From: Manduca sexta
Lineage: Eukaryota > Arthropoda > Insecta > Lepidoptera > Sphingidae
DNA: 64,000 nt
Direction: 5' to 3'
Assembly (NCBI RefSeq): GCF_014839805.1
Contig: NC_051120.1
Location: 6,758,001 to 6,822,000 of the forward strand
Below are positions 23,107-35,330 of this stretch, piece by piece. Numbering within the stretch: position 1 is the first letter of the stretch; each line of letters begins with the position of its first letter. The notes beneath the pieces were generated by a model. That model worked only from the letters and a program-made list of their open reading frames with translations, searched no databases and had not been told where the DNA came from. A program made the position numbers and the translations under genes.

Positions 23107-23420
23107 GGCGATACCTTAGTTGGAAGTAGAACGGATTGTCGAGACGAATATCAGCAGGTTCAAAACCCAAGAGCCTAACTTTTAATTTTTCTAAAGTTAT
23201 GTGTGTTTTCTTTGTGAATTATCGCTTTCTCTACCGGTGAAAGAAAACATCATGAGGAAACTTGTATAACTGGGAAGTTCTATATAGGGATTTTGAGGGT
23301 ATGTGAAGTCCACCAATCTGCACTAGGACTGCGTGGTGGACTAAGGCTTAATTCCTCTCAGCAGTAGAGGAGACCCGAGCCCAGCAGTGGGACAGTATAT
23401 AATACAAGGCTCATACTATT
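23107..23420 (+). repeat. tRNA-derived SINE, family B (near full length)
   Basis: The head 'ataccttagttggaagtag' and box B 'caggttcaaaacccaag' are followed by the family body ('ggtgaaagaaaacatcatga', 'ctgcactaggactgcgtgg') and the terminal 'cccagcagtgggacagtata'. It is moderately diverged. Confidence 0.8.
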
Positions 23421-24732
23421 ATATATATAAAGGTAAGTATCGTTCCGCATTTCTGGTATAAATAATAATATTAATCATATTATTCAAACATATATATCAA
23501 ATATTTTACGAGTAGAAGGAAATGTTTAAGCTCTTACTGCCAACAAGAAAATATTTCTTCGTATAAAAACAGAGACGTAATTCATCGTTTTCCCAATGCG
23601 AATAAAGCGTCAATGACTTCAAAATATTCAGCGGCGAGAAAGGATCGTCACATCTCCAAGAGTCAAAGACAATATTAATACCATACGTTAAAATAATAGC
23701 GTATAGCATGAACCCTTGGGAGTTAGATATCTACTTTGTTTGTAGTATTATTATATAAATATTGAAGCGTTTTTCCTATACTATGTAGATGCAAACATGA
23801 TTTTATGAGTATTGATTTTATGACCAGTGCAAAAGGTGACAATTCGAACTCTTTTAAATCTTAAGTCTTAGGTATTTAAGTTCTCCTATATTTCAAAATT
23901 AGTAAACTTTTATATCATTAGCCAAACATAAGTGATAAAAATTCGGAAATGGATTTTAACCGGGCTATTATGGCTCAGCTGCAAGCGAGTTTTGAGATAG
24001 TCGTAATGACTTTTTTAAAAGTTTTCTATAAAATGTGGCATATTTAAATAGGTTACATAAGAATTTTATATAAGTATATGTATAGCAAATGTATTTAATC
24101 TTCTTTTATATACCAGTGTTACAAGCATCTTACTGTATCATCACCACACGATAGCACCTCTTTCTTATTTTTTTTTGTAGTTTCGATCATTATCGTATGG
24201 TGGGAATTCATTGACGTGTAATTTCAAAAATTATAGCAGTTAAAAGAGACGAAGCGTAGGTGTAACCGGCATGCTATAATTCTACAACGGCATTCGATAT
24301 TTGAAATTTGATTTTTATTTTAAACGCGGTGTAGGTAGATACTTACTTAATATGCCTTATAAATGAATGAGCGCTGAAGTTAACTTCACGGTGATTCATA
24401 ACTTGACGGAATAAGACCCACAAATTAATATTTAATGGATATTATCTTTAAGGCAGGGCTCGGTATTAATAACTGCGGAGTCTACTCGACTGCGGTGCGC
24501 AATGCTAGGATTGTTCACCGCTGTTGACTATATATAGCTTAACTCGCCAAATAATGCGCATGATTATGTTGGAAACGATATACCATTTTATGACCTATTG
24601 GGACGCTATTAGGACTAGCGTTTAAACATCGAATAAATTTCAAAGTGTTCGCGTAACAATTATTGTGCTATAAAAGTGCGATTTTGTGACTAACAGTTAA
24701 GCTATATTACTGGACATAATAGGACTTGCCGA
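23421..24732. other. Unassigned AT-rich DNA
   Basis: The minus-strand frame at 23506-23709 has no domain. Nothing else is seen. Confidence 0.45.
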
Positions 24733-24975
24733 ATGCCTTGGTGGCGTAGTTGTATTACGGTACGATTGCAGTGTTGAGGTCTCGGGTTCAATGCCCGGGT
24801 CTGGTAAATTGGGTTTTTCTACCCAGTATCAACCCGGAGTTTGAAATTTATGCCCGATATGGCGTTATGTTCGCCCCTACCACATCATGGGACGAAATAT
24901 ATAAGGTGAAAAGTGAGTGCACTTGTTGCGTCTCTGCCTATCCCTTCGGGGATAAAAGGCTTCTGTTTGATTATG
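24733..24975 (+). repeat. tRNA-derived SINE, family A (near full length)
   Basis: Head 'gccttggtggcgtagttgta', box B 'cgggttcaatgcccggg', body 'cccgatatggcgttatgttc', and tail 'cccttcggggataaaaggc'. The 77-codon frame over it is incidental. Confidence 0.85.
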
Positions 24976-25737
24976 AGATTTAATATATAATGTGTGGGTA
25001 ACGAGGGTAATGCAATACCGTAAATAGCATTGTAATTAACAGTTCTGGGCGGAATTGCTGTTTATAGCGAAATTTGAGCTTACAGACATTTTCATTTTCA
25101 TTATTCAAATGTATGAAAAAATGTTTTTGACTGTTTGATTCTATAATAGTTATTATTTTCCAAGAATTTCCGATTCGGTTTGTTATTAAAATTGTCGATA
25201 AATGGGAATGACATTAGGTAGCATAACATACTATTAGAGGCACAGTAAAACTTATAAATCTAATAAAATATACCTTAATATAAAAGCTATAAAATACGTG
25301 GCATTAAGTCCCAATTGAAACACCAGTATGACAACAGCGTAAATATGCTATTATAGAATCGATAGCAGTTCACAGACCCACAATACTTAAAGTAATTACA
25401 GACTATGGTTTAGACTTAAAAAATAGTAACGATAATATCGTGTAGCCGACTGGCACGACACCACGATCGATATTTACGACTCGTCGGATCGCGAGTCACA
25501 CATTGTCACGAAACAACGGTAAGGAATTATGTTTTGAACACTGTCTTATTTTAAATGTTATATTTTGATGTTATTATGTTTATTGCAGTCAGCCATAAAG
25601 GTATTTGAACAAATTCAAATTGGGATTTAAACTTTTGTGCTTTTGTTGACAATCGTTTTTTCTTAAGTAAAATAAAAATTGAGTGATTGAATTTATTTTA
25701 GATGAATAAAAAGTATTTCGATTGAAGTTAATTATAC
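24976..25737. other. Unassigned AT-rich DNA
   Basis: Nothing supported is seen here. Confidence 0.45.
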
Positions 25738-26040
25738 GTAGAAACGTTTTGAAATTTTGAAATTATACTTTTGTGTCTGGCTGTACAATGTACATGTGTA
25801 TAGATAGGTTTTATTGTGGTTTTACTGAGGTTTAAATATGTTCCCTGAGTTTATTATTATTTTAAGAGATTAAAAATAAGTGGAGATAGTGCTTCTCACA
25901 AACGTATGCAATTGTGTGGTTGGTATCAGAATATACATTCTTACCTCAGCTTTAACTTACCACAACAAAACCTACCCATACACATGTACAGCCAGTCACA
26001 AAAGTACCTGGACAATTTGAAAACTACAAAACGTTTCTAC
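25738..26040. mobile_element. MITE-like element with ~100-bp inverted repeats
   Basis: The left arm begins GTAGAAACGTTTT at 25738 and runs to about 25845 ('ctggctgtacaatgtacatg', 'aggttttattgtggt'). The right arm from about 25920 to 26040 is its reverse complement ('accacaacaaaacct', 'acatgtacagccag', ending AAAACGTTTCTAC). The arms are imperfect, with small indels. There is no coding sequence between them. Its superfamily was not identified. Confidence 0.7.
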
Positions 26041-26888
26041 AAATTATGGCATAATAGCATGACTCCAGTTCTATAGAATCCAAATCCTTCACAACTAATC
26101 ATTATTTTTTTCTCGATACGGGAACCTAACCGACGCGGCTGGATTCACAGCTTATCACTCGCTGCGTCATCATGGCTTTACGCAATATCGAACAACATAC
26201 ATAGGGGTTAAATCGATGCATATGAAGTCCTATTTCGCTTATGCTTCCCTTGTATAAGCAACTAACGAGAGAGTTTGCGTTATTCTGGATGTAGAATTAT
26301 GACACTCTTGTACTCTATGTGTGCATGTCTCATATTATGTATGTGTATCTTCATGATGAAGAATATTCATAACTCGAAAACTATGAAAAATCGCGGAACA
26401 TACATAGGGGTGATTCGGATACCCCAAAAGGTGCTCTATCCCTGGACCTCCGCTTGACACTACTTTCTGGGACACCCTGTATATAGATTAATAATGTGTA
26501 TAAACAACTAATGCTTAGAATATTTTTTTTTTTTTCAAGCTTAGAACATGTCAAATGCTTTACTGTCCTTTAAGATAACGATTGGAAATTAGCAAAGAGA
26601 TTTTACCCTACAGTGGATACTTGAACGTGGCATTGAAATATTGAAAGTAGGTACTTGAAAAACAACATCAAAGCAGCCACTTAACATTTGTTCTATCTAA
26701 TCTTTCTTTAGTACATGTACAATATTGCTATAATTTTATGACTTTATAAAGATTTATATGATTACTATCTAAAGTACACTCATATATTACTACATATTGA
26801 AAGTTAATTAGAACTCTTTATGAGATGTCTTAGTTTTTTGATTGATTTAAGTAGTTAGCTCCACAGTAACAATTCGAGTTTATAACAT
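26041..26888. other. Unassigned DNA with possible transposon remnants
   Basis: ACATACATAGGGGT occurs at about 26196 and again at about 26398. 'gggacaccctgtatatag' at about 26470 resembles ends of insect DNA transposon remnants. I could not define an element from these. Confidence 0.35.
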
Positions 26889-27122
26889 AAACGCTCACGC
26901 CTTTACTCCTCGAAAGGGTAGTCAGAGGCGTAATTCTTGCACCCAACGCGGTTCAACCGTATTTCGTTATATATAAAAGGGAGCAACAAACTATGAGCAC
27001 AAATTCCACGCTCCAGGTGGATACTGAATAGAAACACCTAATATCACTTTGCCCGACCCGGGCAATCGAACCCGAGACCTCAGCTGCAGTCATACCGTAA
27101 TACAACTGCGCCAGTGAGGCAG
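26889..27122 (-). repeat. tRNA-derived SINE, family A (near full length)
   Basis: On the minus strand: 'gcctcactggcgcagttgta' head, box B 'gggttcgattgcccggg', 'atattaggtgtttctattc', and tail 'ggagtaaaggcgtgagcg' at the left end. Confidence 0.82.
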
Positions 27123-28145
27123 TCAGTTTATAACAATTATAACAAATAATGAGTTATTATCTTGCTGTCTTTAATATCGCAAAAGACGTTCACAATTCTA
27201 TGTATGTATATCTTAGTACAAAATACCTATAATATAAACCTAGTAACTAAATCAATATAGTACTTGGTCCTGTCAGAGGTTGGACAATCTCAAGCTGTTT
27301 AAGTTAACAATAATTCCCACAACTTCCCCTCGAAACTAAGTATCTAGCCGTTGTGCTTCGTTAATATTAGTATGGGGCTAGTAACTTGGACATCACTGGG
27401 AAATTAGAGCATATAAATTATTTAGTTACTTATATCTTGATAGAGTTTCGTATAATGGAACTTTTATTCTATGGCACTCGAATGTATTTTATGTATGTAG
27501 GTTAGTTATATATTGCTTATTATATATTTGTTTTTGTAATCTATTTGTATGTATGTTATATGCCAGCATGATCGAGTGGTTTATCTGATTTTAAATGACG
27601 TCTACCGCTTTTAAACAGGCACAATACGAAATAACGGGAAATATAGGAGGAAAGGCTTCACTTAATTTTAAATATTCTCTGTCATGAAACACAGCTGCCA
27701 TTTAATGTTATTTCTGTGTTAGTGAATTAGTGGTACTAGCCCGTTTTAGCCAGCATTTTAATGCTAACGATAAACATGACTGCTATGGTTCTTGTAATAT
27801 TATTCTTTATTATCATGAGGTAAGTTTGCAATTTAAAGACTCGAATTAGCTCTTTTTTGTTCTTACTGGTTTAAATACGTCAAGTCTTTCAAACATGCCT
27901 AAGTCAAGAATGTGTAGGTGAACGTACGGAACACTTTTGTTGATTTCGTTTAATTTCAAAAGTATGGCGTATTTATACTGGTTGCAAATAAAATAGATAT
28001 AATTTTAGTTTTTAATGATATGTATAAAATAACAAACACACATCGCGTCTTTATCCCCGAATGGGTAGGCAGAGTTGTTACTCTTGGTTGTTGTCTCTTG
28101 GTTGTTAACCAAGGCACTAATTCCGCAAACTTATGTATTTCGTTT
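27123..28145. other. Unassigned DNA with a family A SINE tail at 28035-28082
   Basis: 28035-28082 is the minus-strand tail of a family A SINE ('cgcgtctttatccccgaatg', 'ggtaggcagag'). The remainder shows no feature. Confidence 0.45.
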
Positions 28146-28888
28146 TAGTCCATTGAAATGTTACATTTTTTAGGCCTTACCTTGCGTTTTTTAGAGGACG
28201 CAATTTTATTTTTTAGAAGTGTAGGGGGGGTCAGTGTGAAGCTAAAACCAAGTTTGTGGGGTCGCCACCCTTGTCCCACGGCCGCCATCTTGGGTTGAAA
28301 TGGTTTTTACGATGTATCTCTTAAACTATTTATCTGACAAAAAAAAATATAAACATTTTTTGTTGCAAATTAAATTCTCTACAACTTTGGTCCAGTAACT
28401 TTTTGTCGTAGAACTATAAATAAAAAAGTTATAAGCGAAAATATTAAGAAATTCAATGTTAAGCAATGTCCATTGCAACGTTATCAGAACGTGTGTTTGT
28501 AAGGTTCATAATACGTACAACACAAACCCGCGGTTGTCGGCTTGTACGCGAATTACTTGGATCCTGAATCGCTTTGGGACAGATAAAGCAATTGCTTAAC
28601 ATTTTTGCTTATAACTTTTTTATTTATAGTTCTACGACAAAAAGTTACTGGACCAAAGTTGTAGAGAATTTAATTTGCAACAAAAATGTTTATAATTTTT
28701 TTTTGTCAGATAAATAGTTTAAGAGATACATCGTAAAAACTATTTCAACCCAAGATGGCGGCCGTGGGACAAGGGCGGCGACCCCACAAACTTGGTTTTA
28801 GCTTTACACTGACCCCCCCTACACTTCTAAAAAATAAAATTGCGTCCTCTAAAAAACGCAACCCCAAATGTAACTTTTCAATGGACTA
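28146..28888. mobile_element. Long-TIR non-autonomous DNA transposon, 743 bp
   Basis: Two ~300-bp arms are near-perfect reverse complements: left 28146-28473 and right 28590-28888. Landmarks are TAGTCCATTGAAA at the left end and its complement ending TGGACTA at the right. The inner landmarks 'gggtcgccacccttgtccca' and 'gacaagggcggcgacccc' pair, as do the 'gtagaactataaataaaaaa' stretches. Flanking TA on each side is consistent with a TA target duplication, as in Tc1/mariner-type MITEs. The middle (28474-28589) is unique and carries no frame. RNA from either strand would fold into a very long hairpin. Confidence 0.8.
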
Positions 28889-29064
28889 TTTCATTATGTG
28901 ACAAGGGGCGACCACATCTCTATATTAATTCGTTAAGGAAAACTTTTTAAGCATATTGATCGCACGGAAGAGTGCGAGTTTCGGCATAGTTAAAGTACGC
29001 ATGATAATGGAGTGGAGAAATATAAATTTATATATAATATGTGTAACAACTAAAATATATTAAA

Positions 29065-29230
29065 CTAGCTTTTTGCTTGCGATTCCGCCCCCGTGAAAAA
29101 ATGTTTGCTGAGATAGAAAGTAGGCTTTAACACTCAGGAGTATTATAGCTTTCTATTAGTGTAAGAATTTTCAAAATCAGTTCAGTAGTTTTTTACTTTT
29201 CCTCTTTATAGACTCGACGATGGAATTTCG
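29065..29230 (-). mobile_element. Helitron-like fragment
   Basis: The minus strand ends in CTAG at 29065-29068, preceded by a GC-rich 'cacgggggcggaatcgcaag' terminus. The other side shows 'aaaatcagttcagtagtttt' (plus strand). These are parts of a lepidopteran Helitron-type repeat as I recall it. The 5' end is not sharp. Confidence 0.5.
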
Positions 29231-32200
29231 ACCACTGGAAATCCACTGGTATAAATAAATACCAAATCATTTATACAAAAAAATACATTGGTGCATTATT
29301 GTATTAAATTCAACATGTCCATTTCAGTTTACTCTCTGAATTTGTTATGAGGAGGGCTTTAGAAGCAATTTAGGCCATGACGTTTATAATGAATACAACT
29401 GTATATAATAGTAAGTAGTATAACCAACTAATCTAAAACAGCAATGCTTCTATTGTTACTAACACGATCTTCATCCTCAAGAAAGTTAATATCCGTTTCA
29501 TGATAGGATACTGGTTTATAGGTTATGTTGGGTTAAAACTCCAATCCCAAGACGCTCAAGTGCATGCATTAAATAGAAAATCTTAGAAGAAAACCAAGAC
29601 GACTTAGGTCTCAAACACAAAATTATATTGTTTTATGTTTGCTGTTTGTATCTAGTTAATGTACTATATGCATTTCAGGTAAAATCAAAATTATAGATAA
29701 AAGGGTTTTCTGCGTTCATAATAAAACTAAAGTAATTATAGATAAAGGGGTGTCCGTGTTCTTCAAACTACGGATACAAAACAACGTTATATAAAAAAAG
29801 AATAGCTAGAATTCAATTTAGTAAATTGCGGCACGTCAGCAGTTGGTTAATGAACGACTCCTATATCGGATTGTGCGGCCGCCGAGCCTCAAATCGATTG
29901 ATTGCTATCAAATACATCCATACTTCCTACACAATGTCGTCTATACAGTGTATAGGATATCAATCAAAATTAGATTAAAGGTTTCTTTGCAATACTCAGT
30001 AGAAATGCGAGGCGGTTAATTTTCATAGATTCGCAATACTATGGTTTTATTAATAAATGATGTAAATTTAAGGTGTCCAAAGTGATGAATAAATGAAGTA
30101 ACTTTATTTACAATCGTCAGTATAATATAATGCTTTAATGTAATTATCTGTGTTCAAGGCATTATTATGTGTTCTCATTAAATTAATGGATAATTTAGTT
30201 TGTGTTCCAAAGTTGTATCTCTTTAACTTTCAACTATACAAACGATTGAGAGTTCTGTAGCGAACATTATATTATGTATTCATTTTAACTTAAAAGTGAA
30301 TTCTGTAAATAATAAGCACTGTAATTGTCATAGCGACAAATTATTCAGGTTGTCATAACAAAAGTAAAAACAAAAATTAGAAGTTCAAAAAAAATATTCG
30401 TCTCACAATCATAAAAATTCCAATCATGCAAACGTATGTGATATTGTCTTTATTTGATTTTAAAGCTATTTGAATTGAAATCTTATACATGTGTATAATA
30501 TATACAAAGTTGCTCTCTTCATCTAATTAAACCTTGCTACATCATAACAAACTCACAGATTAGTGTTAAATATTTTCACAGACAGTCTGGAAAATTTAGA
30601 ACAGTTAGTTTTTTTTAGAATAAAGAGGTTTTTACGTTTAAGCAATTGCGATCGATGATAATATAATTTCTTGATTGGCATTATCAAATTTATTATTAGG
30701 TTTAACAGTAGGCGGTCATAATATAAACGCAGAAAAAATAAAACGAATGTTCCGATATAATTAAAATAACAAAGATTCGCTTTGACAGCCCCAAATAAAC
30801 AAGCTTGGTAAGCATTTAGCATGTTGTAATAAAAAATAATTGAATGTTATCAGTTGTCACACAAGAAATCAATTCCCATAATAGAGTAGGAGACTTGTAA
30901 ATTGTGTGGGTATATTAAAAAAAAACTTTTTTTACACCCACAGCAAAGACCTTTTTACAACACTTTCAAGAAAAAGATTAAGGTATAAAGTATTGTATTG
31001 CTTTAATGTTTTGAATTTACGATACATTCAAATGTGCATTTATTCTGATTTGATCGAGGAGATTTCGTATGCAAAGCCTTTAAACATAAATAAAATTGTA
31101 TGTTTACTTTTTTCAAGTTTTATTTTCATTGTGTTTTTTATCATTCCATTTCGTGGATGCATAATAGATTTAGGTCGTTTATATGCAGTAAACTATAAAA
31201 ACTTCACGTCGCTTGTTCGATTGGCGGTAATCGGAACAATTATTTTTATCATTGTTTCATATTTGTTCCACGTTTGATGCAGGAAGCTTGATTTCTCTCA
31301 GTTTCTTAGATTTTCAATACTATAATACCCTTCCATGTAATTCAGTAGAAGTATATAAAAATATACATTATATTTGTAAATAAATCATTGATCAGAGAAA
31401 TATTTATGCAATAAATAGTAAATGAATACATCAACATATTATTAATTAGCGGCATATAGTACTTATTGACTCCAAGAATTAATTTTATTGGAGAACATTT
31501 ATCTAATTTTGAGAATTCATTCAATTGCAGGGGTGTCGGAAACCTGGAGAAATTTCAGTATAATATACTCGTATATATCCAAATTATAGACACATTTTTT
31601 AAAATTATTTATGCAGGAATCACGCAAATATTTGTCCTAATGTAGATATCAAAATCATTGCTGTTCAAAGCATATCACGCGCTATAGCACTTACTTGTTT
31701 ACAAATAAAACAAAATTCATCATAAAACATTACTTTCCAAATTTAATACCAACTTCATCGTAAACCGAAAGTCATTAATTAAACTCAAGACACGAAGTTA
31801 AAAGCGATACAAACTTGACGCAATGTCATAAAAGTGTCTTCTACCGACCACGGCAAGTTAAACTGACTATTGTAACTTACCTTATAACTTTAAATTGGGC
31901 CGGCTCCTCCGAGAGGCAAAGTAACAACACGCCACACATTCAACGAAAACTCAAGATTTCAAACAGAAGTTTCCACATTATAAAATGTGTATTTTAAAGT
32001 CATGCTTTAAGTTCGGACGCGCGATGTTTTTCTTTCAGGAACGACAGACGTTCGCTCATCGCGGGGAGAGTTCACTGACTGAAGTAAAGCGCTTTCAGCC
32101 TCGAAGCCTATAAGCTGCTTTGTGTTTATTAGCGATAGCTTGGACGAAACAATTCAATTTAGGTGTTTGAATAAACATAGTCCGTTTATTGTTTTGTGAA

Positions 32201-35122
32201 ACAAAGATGTGTAGAGCTTTTATGGTAAAATATATTGTTTGGAAAGTTGATGATAACTTTTTATAATCTTGGAATATAAATTAGTTTGAGTTATTTAAAA
32301 TTGCTTAATAATGTATGTTATACAGATTTTTTTTTTATGCAATATAAATATTGGTTTAAACAAATGCAAATCGGCTTCTCATCCCACTAAACAATGGCAT
32401 AAACAATTTCTATCCTTGGCGGTAAATGAGGATTTTCCATTAAAGATATGTAATACACTCATCACCCTGAGAAATCATTTCATAGCTTCTAAAACTCAGA
32501 AATTACATACCTTACAACGGCCTTCAAATAGAAATACAAAAAAGCTTTCTTTTCATACCGGCAGAATGATATTGGTACCTCCCCAGACGGGCTTCCGTAG
32601 AGAACCTTTAGTAAACTTAGAGACTTCCAAGTAAGGGGATAATTGGATAGGTACTCAAGGATTAATTTGCTGCAGAATACGAGTTTTAACATCTAATAAT
32701 GGTAACGAGGACAGTGTATTGCTCGGCAGCGCTTTATAAATCAAAATTAGGGTGGTATTGCTACTCTATGGCCAGTGGTGTAAATTATACCTACCATACT
32801 ATTAAGCCATTTTGTAGCCGCGCATTTAGTATCGATTAATTTGGGTGTTTAATAGTCCACTGCAAGCCGGCACGCACGTAATATAAGCATTGGAGCCGCG
32901 TTTACCGCCAGCACCTAATATTAGGCTCAGAATATCATTAATTAGTTCGGTGAGGTAATAAACAAGGGTGACACTGGCATCCATCAGCTGCCATACATCG
33001 ATAACTTAGTAAGTATATATAATATTGGGATTATAAATTTTATGTAGCTGATAGAATATTATAATATTAGATATGAATGTTACATATAGTACAGGTTATC
33101 AATTTTAGATGCATATAAAACATGTTTTTATGTGAACTTTGACTGTCTTACTGGGTTATGAACTGCTCGTGTGTTAATAAATAATTTGTATATGTACTTG
33201 TATCTAGCGATGGCATATGGTTGTGGACTGTAATTGGATTCTATGTCTCGATCAGATAATTATGAGTGAGTCTAATATTAAGCAATTTATTTCTATATAA
33301 TACGAAACGGAAATTAGGTTGGTAAAGCAGAAAGCTTAAGTCTGCGTGCGATGCGCCTCTGTCTACCTCTTCAGTGATATAAAAAGGTGTGATGTATATA
33401 TAGAATAGTTAGCGAAACTTTTATCTTTGGCAAGGTTTTCCCTAAATAAATGTCGGCGTGCACCGAATTTTTGCCCCTAACCTATTTGTGGCATATTTTT
33501 TTGCACGTGCCGTTTGTCCAATAAATACGCGGTGTGAGTTTTTGAGTCGAAATACATGAATTTCCGGTCTTCGATTTGTTCTAGATATAGTTTGGCACTA
33601 CTGTTATACAGAGACGGATTGTCTGGTACAAGTTCATCGCATTTTTGATATGAGCACAGCTAATGAATTCATTGTTATTGATAGTGAAGTGGTGACTAGA
33701 TAGGTTTTCGATTGACGAGATAGTTACACCTTAGCAGTCACCGTAAATATGCCACCCTTTTCGAAACCTAATATGCACAGGCTAATTAACTATTATCTCT
33801 ACTAATTACGTGATAGTGTCTGGGTTTGTAAGTAAACCTTCGCGGTAAAGAATTGGCATTTCGACTCCAGTATCAGTCTCACAAAAGATTTCCGTAGATC
33901 CGGAAAAATTACCCATTTCCAATTCCCATTTCTTTAGTTGAAGTTTAGTAATGTAACTTCTTTCAGCATTGTGGCTGTTTAAAGATGCTTGCCTGGCGGG
34001 TATTTGATAAAATAAAAGAAAGTATACGTCAGACTTTCAAAAAGGTCTGTGGGAAAGGGCGGATTTGTTTTTTTGGCACAGCTTCGTTGATAAATATCGT
34101 CGGATGCTGATTGCTTTCAGCGAGTCGGTGTGGGACAGCCTATGCCTGAAGGCTTTGTTATAACGAAGTCTACGTGCTAAGGGCATTCTAGCAACTTCTT
34201 AACATCTAGCCTAACTCAAACACTTTACTAAGGGTTGTAGTCTCGGAATAAGTTAACAATCGTAAAGTCCTATTATTAGATTAAAAATGTAGATCCAATT
34301 AACAGATAGTCGGATCAATCCGAATTTGTGTCTCATGTCGAAACCCGATAGTCTAAAACATCGTTCCAAGGAATAAGTGTAGAGCAGTATTTCAAACTAC
34401 TTTTCATTAAGGCGAAGTTCTATCAACGAGGCATTAAATTGCCAGTCTAACCTCAAATAATATTCCGCTTTGGTAATTCCGCGTAGTCGTAATTTCATTC
34501 GACTGTCAGTCAAGAAAACTTTTCCTCATAGAGTTTTTTCAAAGTTGCTCGATGAACTGTCTGTCAAAGAAAGACGTTTTTAGGCAGATTGGATTAAAAA
34601 ACTTGCCCGTGCGTGAAATAAGTAAAGGGCTATATACACTACGGAGTTTTATAATAGGTAGAACTTGACCAGGAAAATAAAATACCTACTATGTGGCTGC
34701 CACATTCGCTGTTTCGTTTTAAAGTTAACGTCAGTACAAGATATTAGTTACTTTTTTTATTTTATTAATTATTATTTATTTAAATATCAATTACATATTT
34801 ACTTACCATGGAGATGTTTTTATTCTTGCGTATCAGGTATATTTTACCAAAATGACATTCAGTTAGTCATAAAAAACATTGAACTCATTCGAAATTTGAA
34901 ATTGATGAAATATTTTTGTGGCTATTTAATTTTTTATTAAGTATTTATTACGGCTCCGGAAACTAATCCATTGAGCCTTTATAAATATTAATACTTAAGT
35001 ATTGCCAAAACTAATAGGTAATATATTATGAGTACAATAATTCATTGTAATTCCACCCTTATATCTCAGGGCAATGCTATTGTTGCATAAAGTTCGAGTT
35101 ATTAAACTATATAAATTATAAC
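29231..35122. other. Long unassigned AT-rich stretch
   Basis: No convincing gene is seen. A family A SINE tail lies at 33345-33400 ('gatgcgcctctgtctacctc', then 'gatataaaaaggtgtgatg'). An open frame at 30885-31277 (first ATG 31032, 81 codons) is rich in F and I with two hydrophobic stretches, but AT-rich random DNA gives this readily. 31998-32125 is GC-richer with a splice-acceptor-like 'tttttctttcag'. The frame at 32311-32634 (ATG) has no domain. Confidence 0.4.
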
Positions 35123-35330
35123 ACATGCTAGCATTATAAATTTGAAAATATGCACGTCTGTTACGATTCCACAGCTAAACCATTGAACCAATGTTCATTA
35201 AAATTTTATACAGACTAAGCTTAAACCGTAAGCAAAGACATAGGAATTTTATCCGGAAAAATTACTAATTTAGTACTATTTCTATCCCAGAAGAATTTTT
35301 CAAGCAAGTGAAACCGCAGGCAACACCTAG
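35123..35330 (+). mobile_element. Helitron-like element, 3' end intact
   Basis: It ends AACACCTAG at 35330, followed by T, after a GC-richer 'gtgaaaccgcaggcaac'. Internal 'acagctaaaccattgaacc' and 'ggaattttatccggaaaaat' match a common lepidopteran Helitron pattern from memory. The left boundary is approximate. Confidence 0.55.

Noticed and set aside
26189..26475. Possible transposon with direct repeats and a 'gggacaccctgtata' end
   Set aside because: No matching opposite end, terminal inverted repeat or target duplication could be identified.
30885..31277. Open frame with two hydrophobic stretches, possibly a chemoreceptor exon
   Set aside because: The long version has no ATG; the ATG form is 81 codons. 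AT-rich DNA yields F/I-rich frames by chance, and no receptor motif or splice sites were found.
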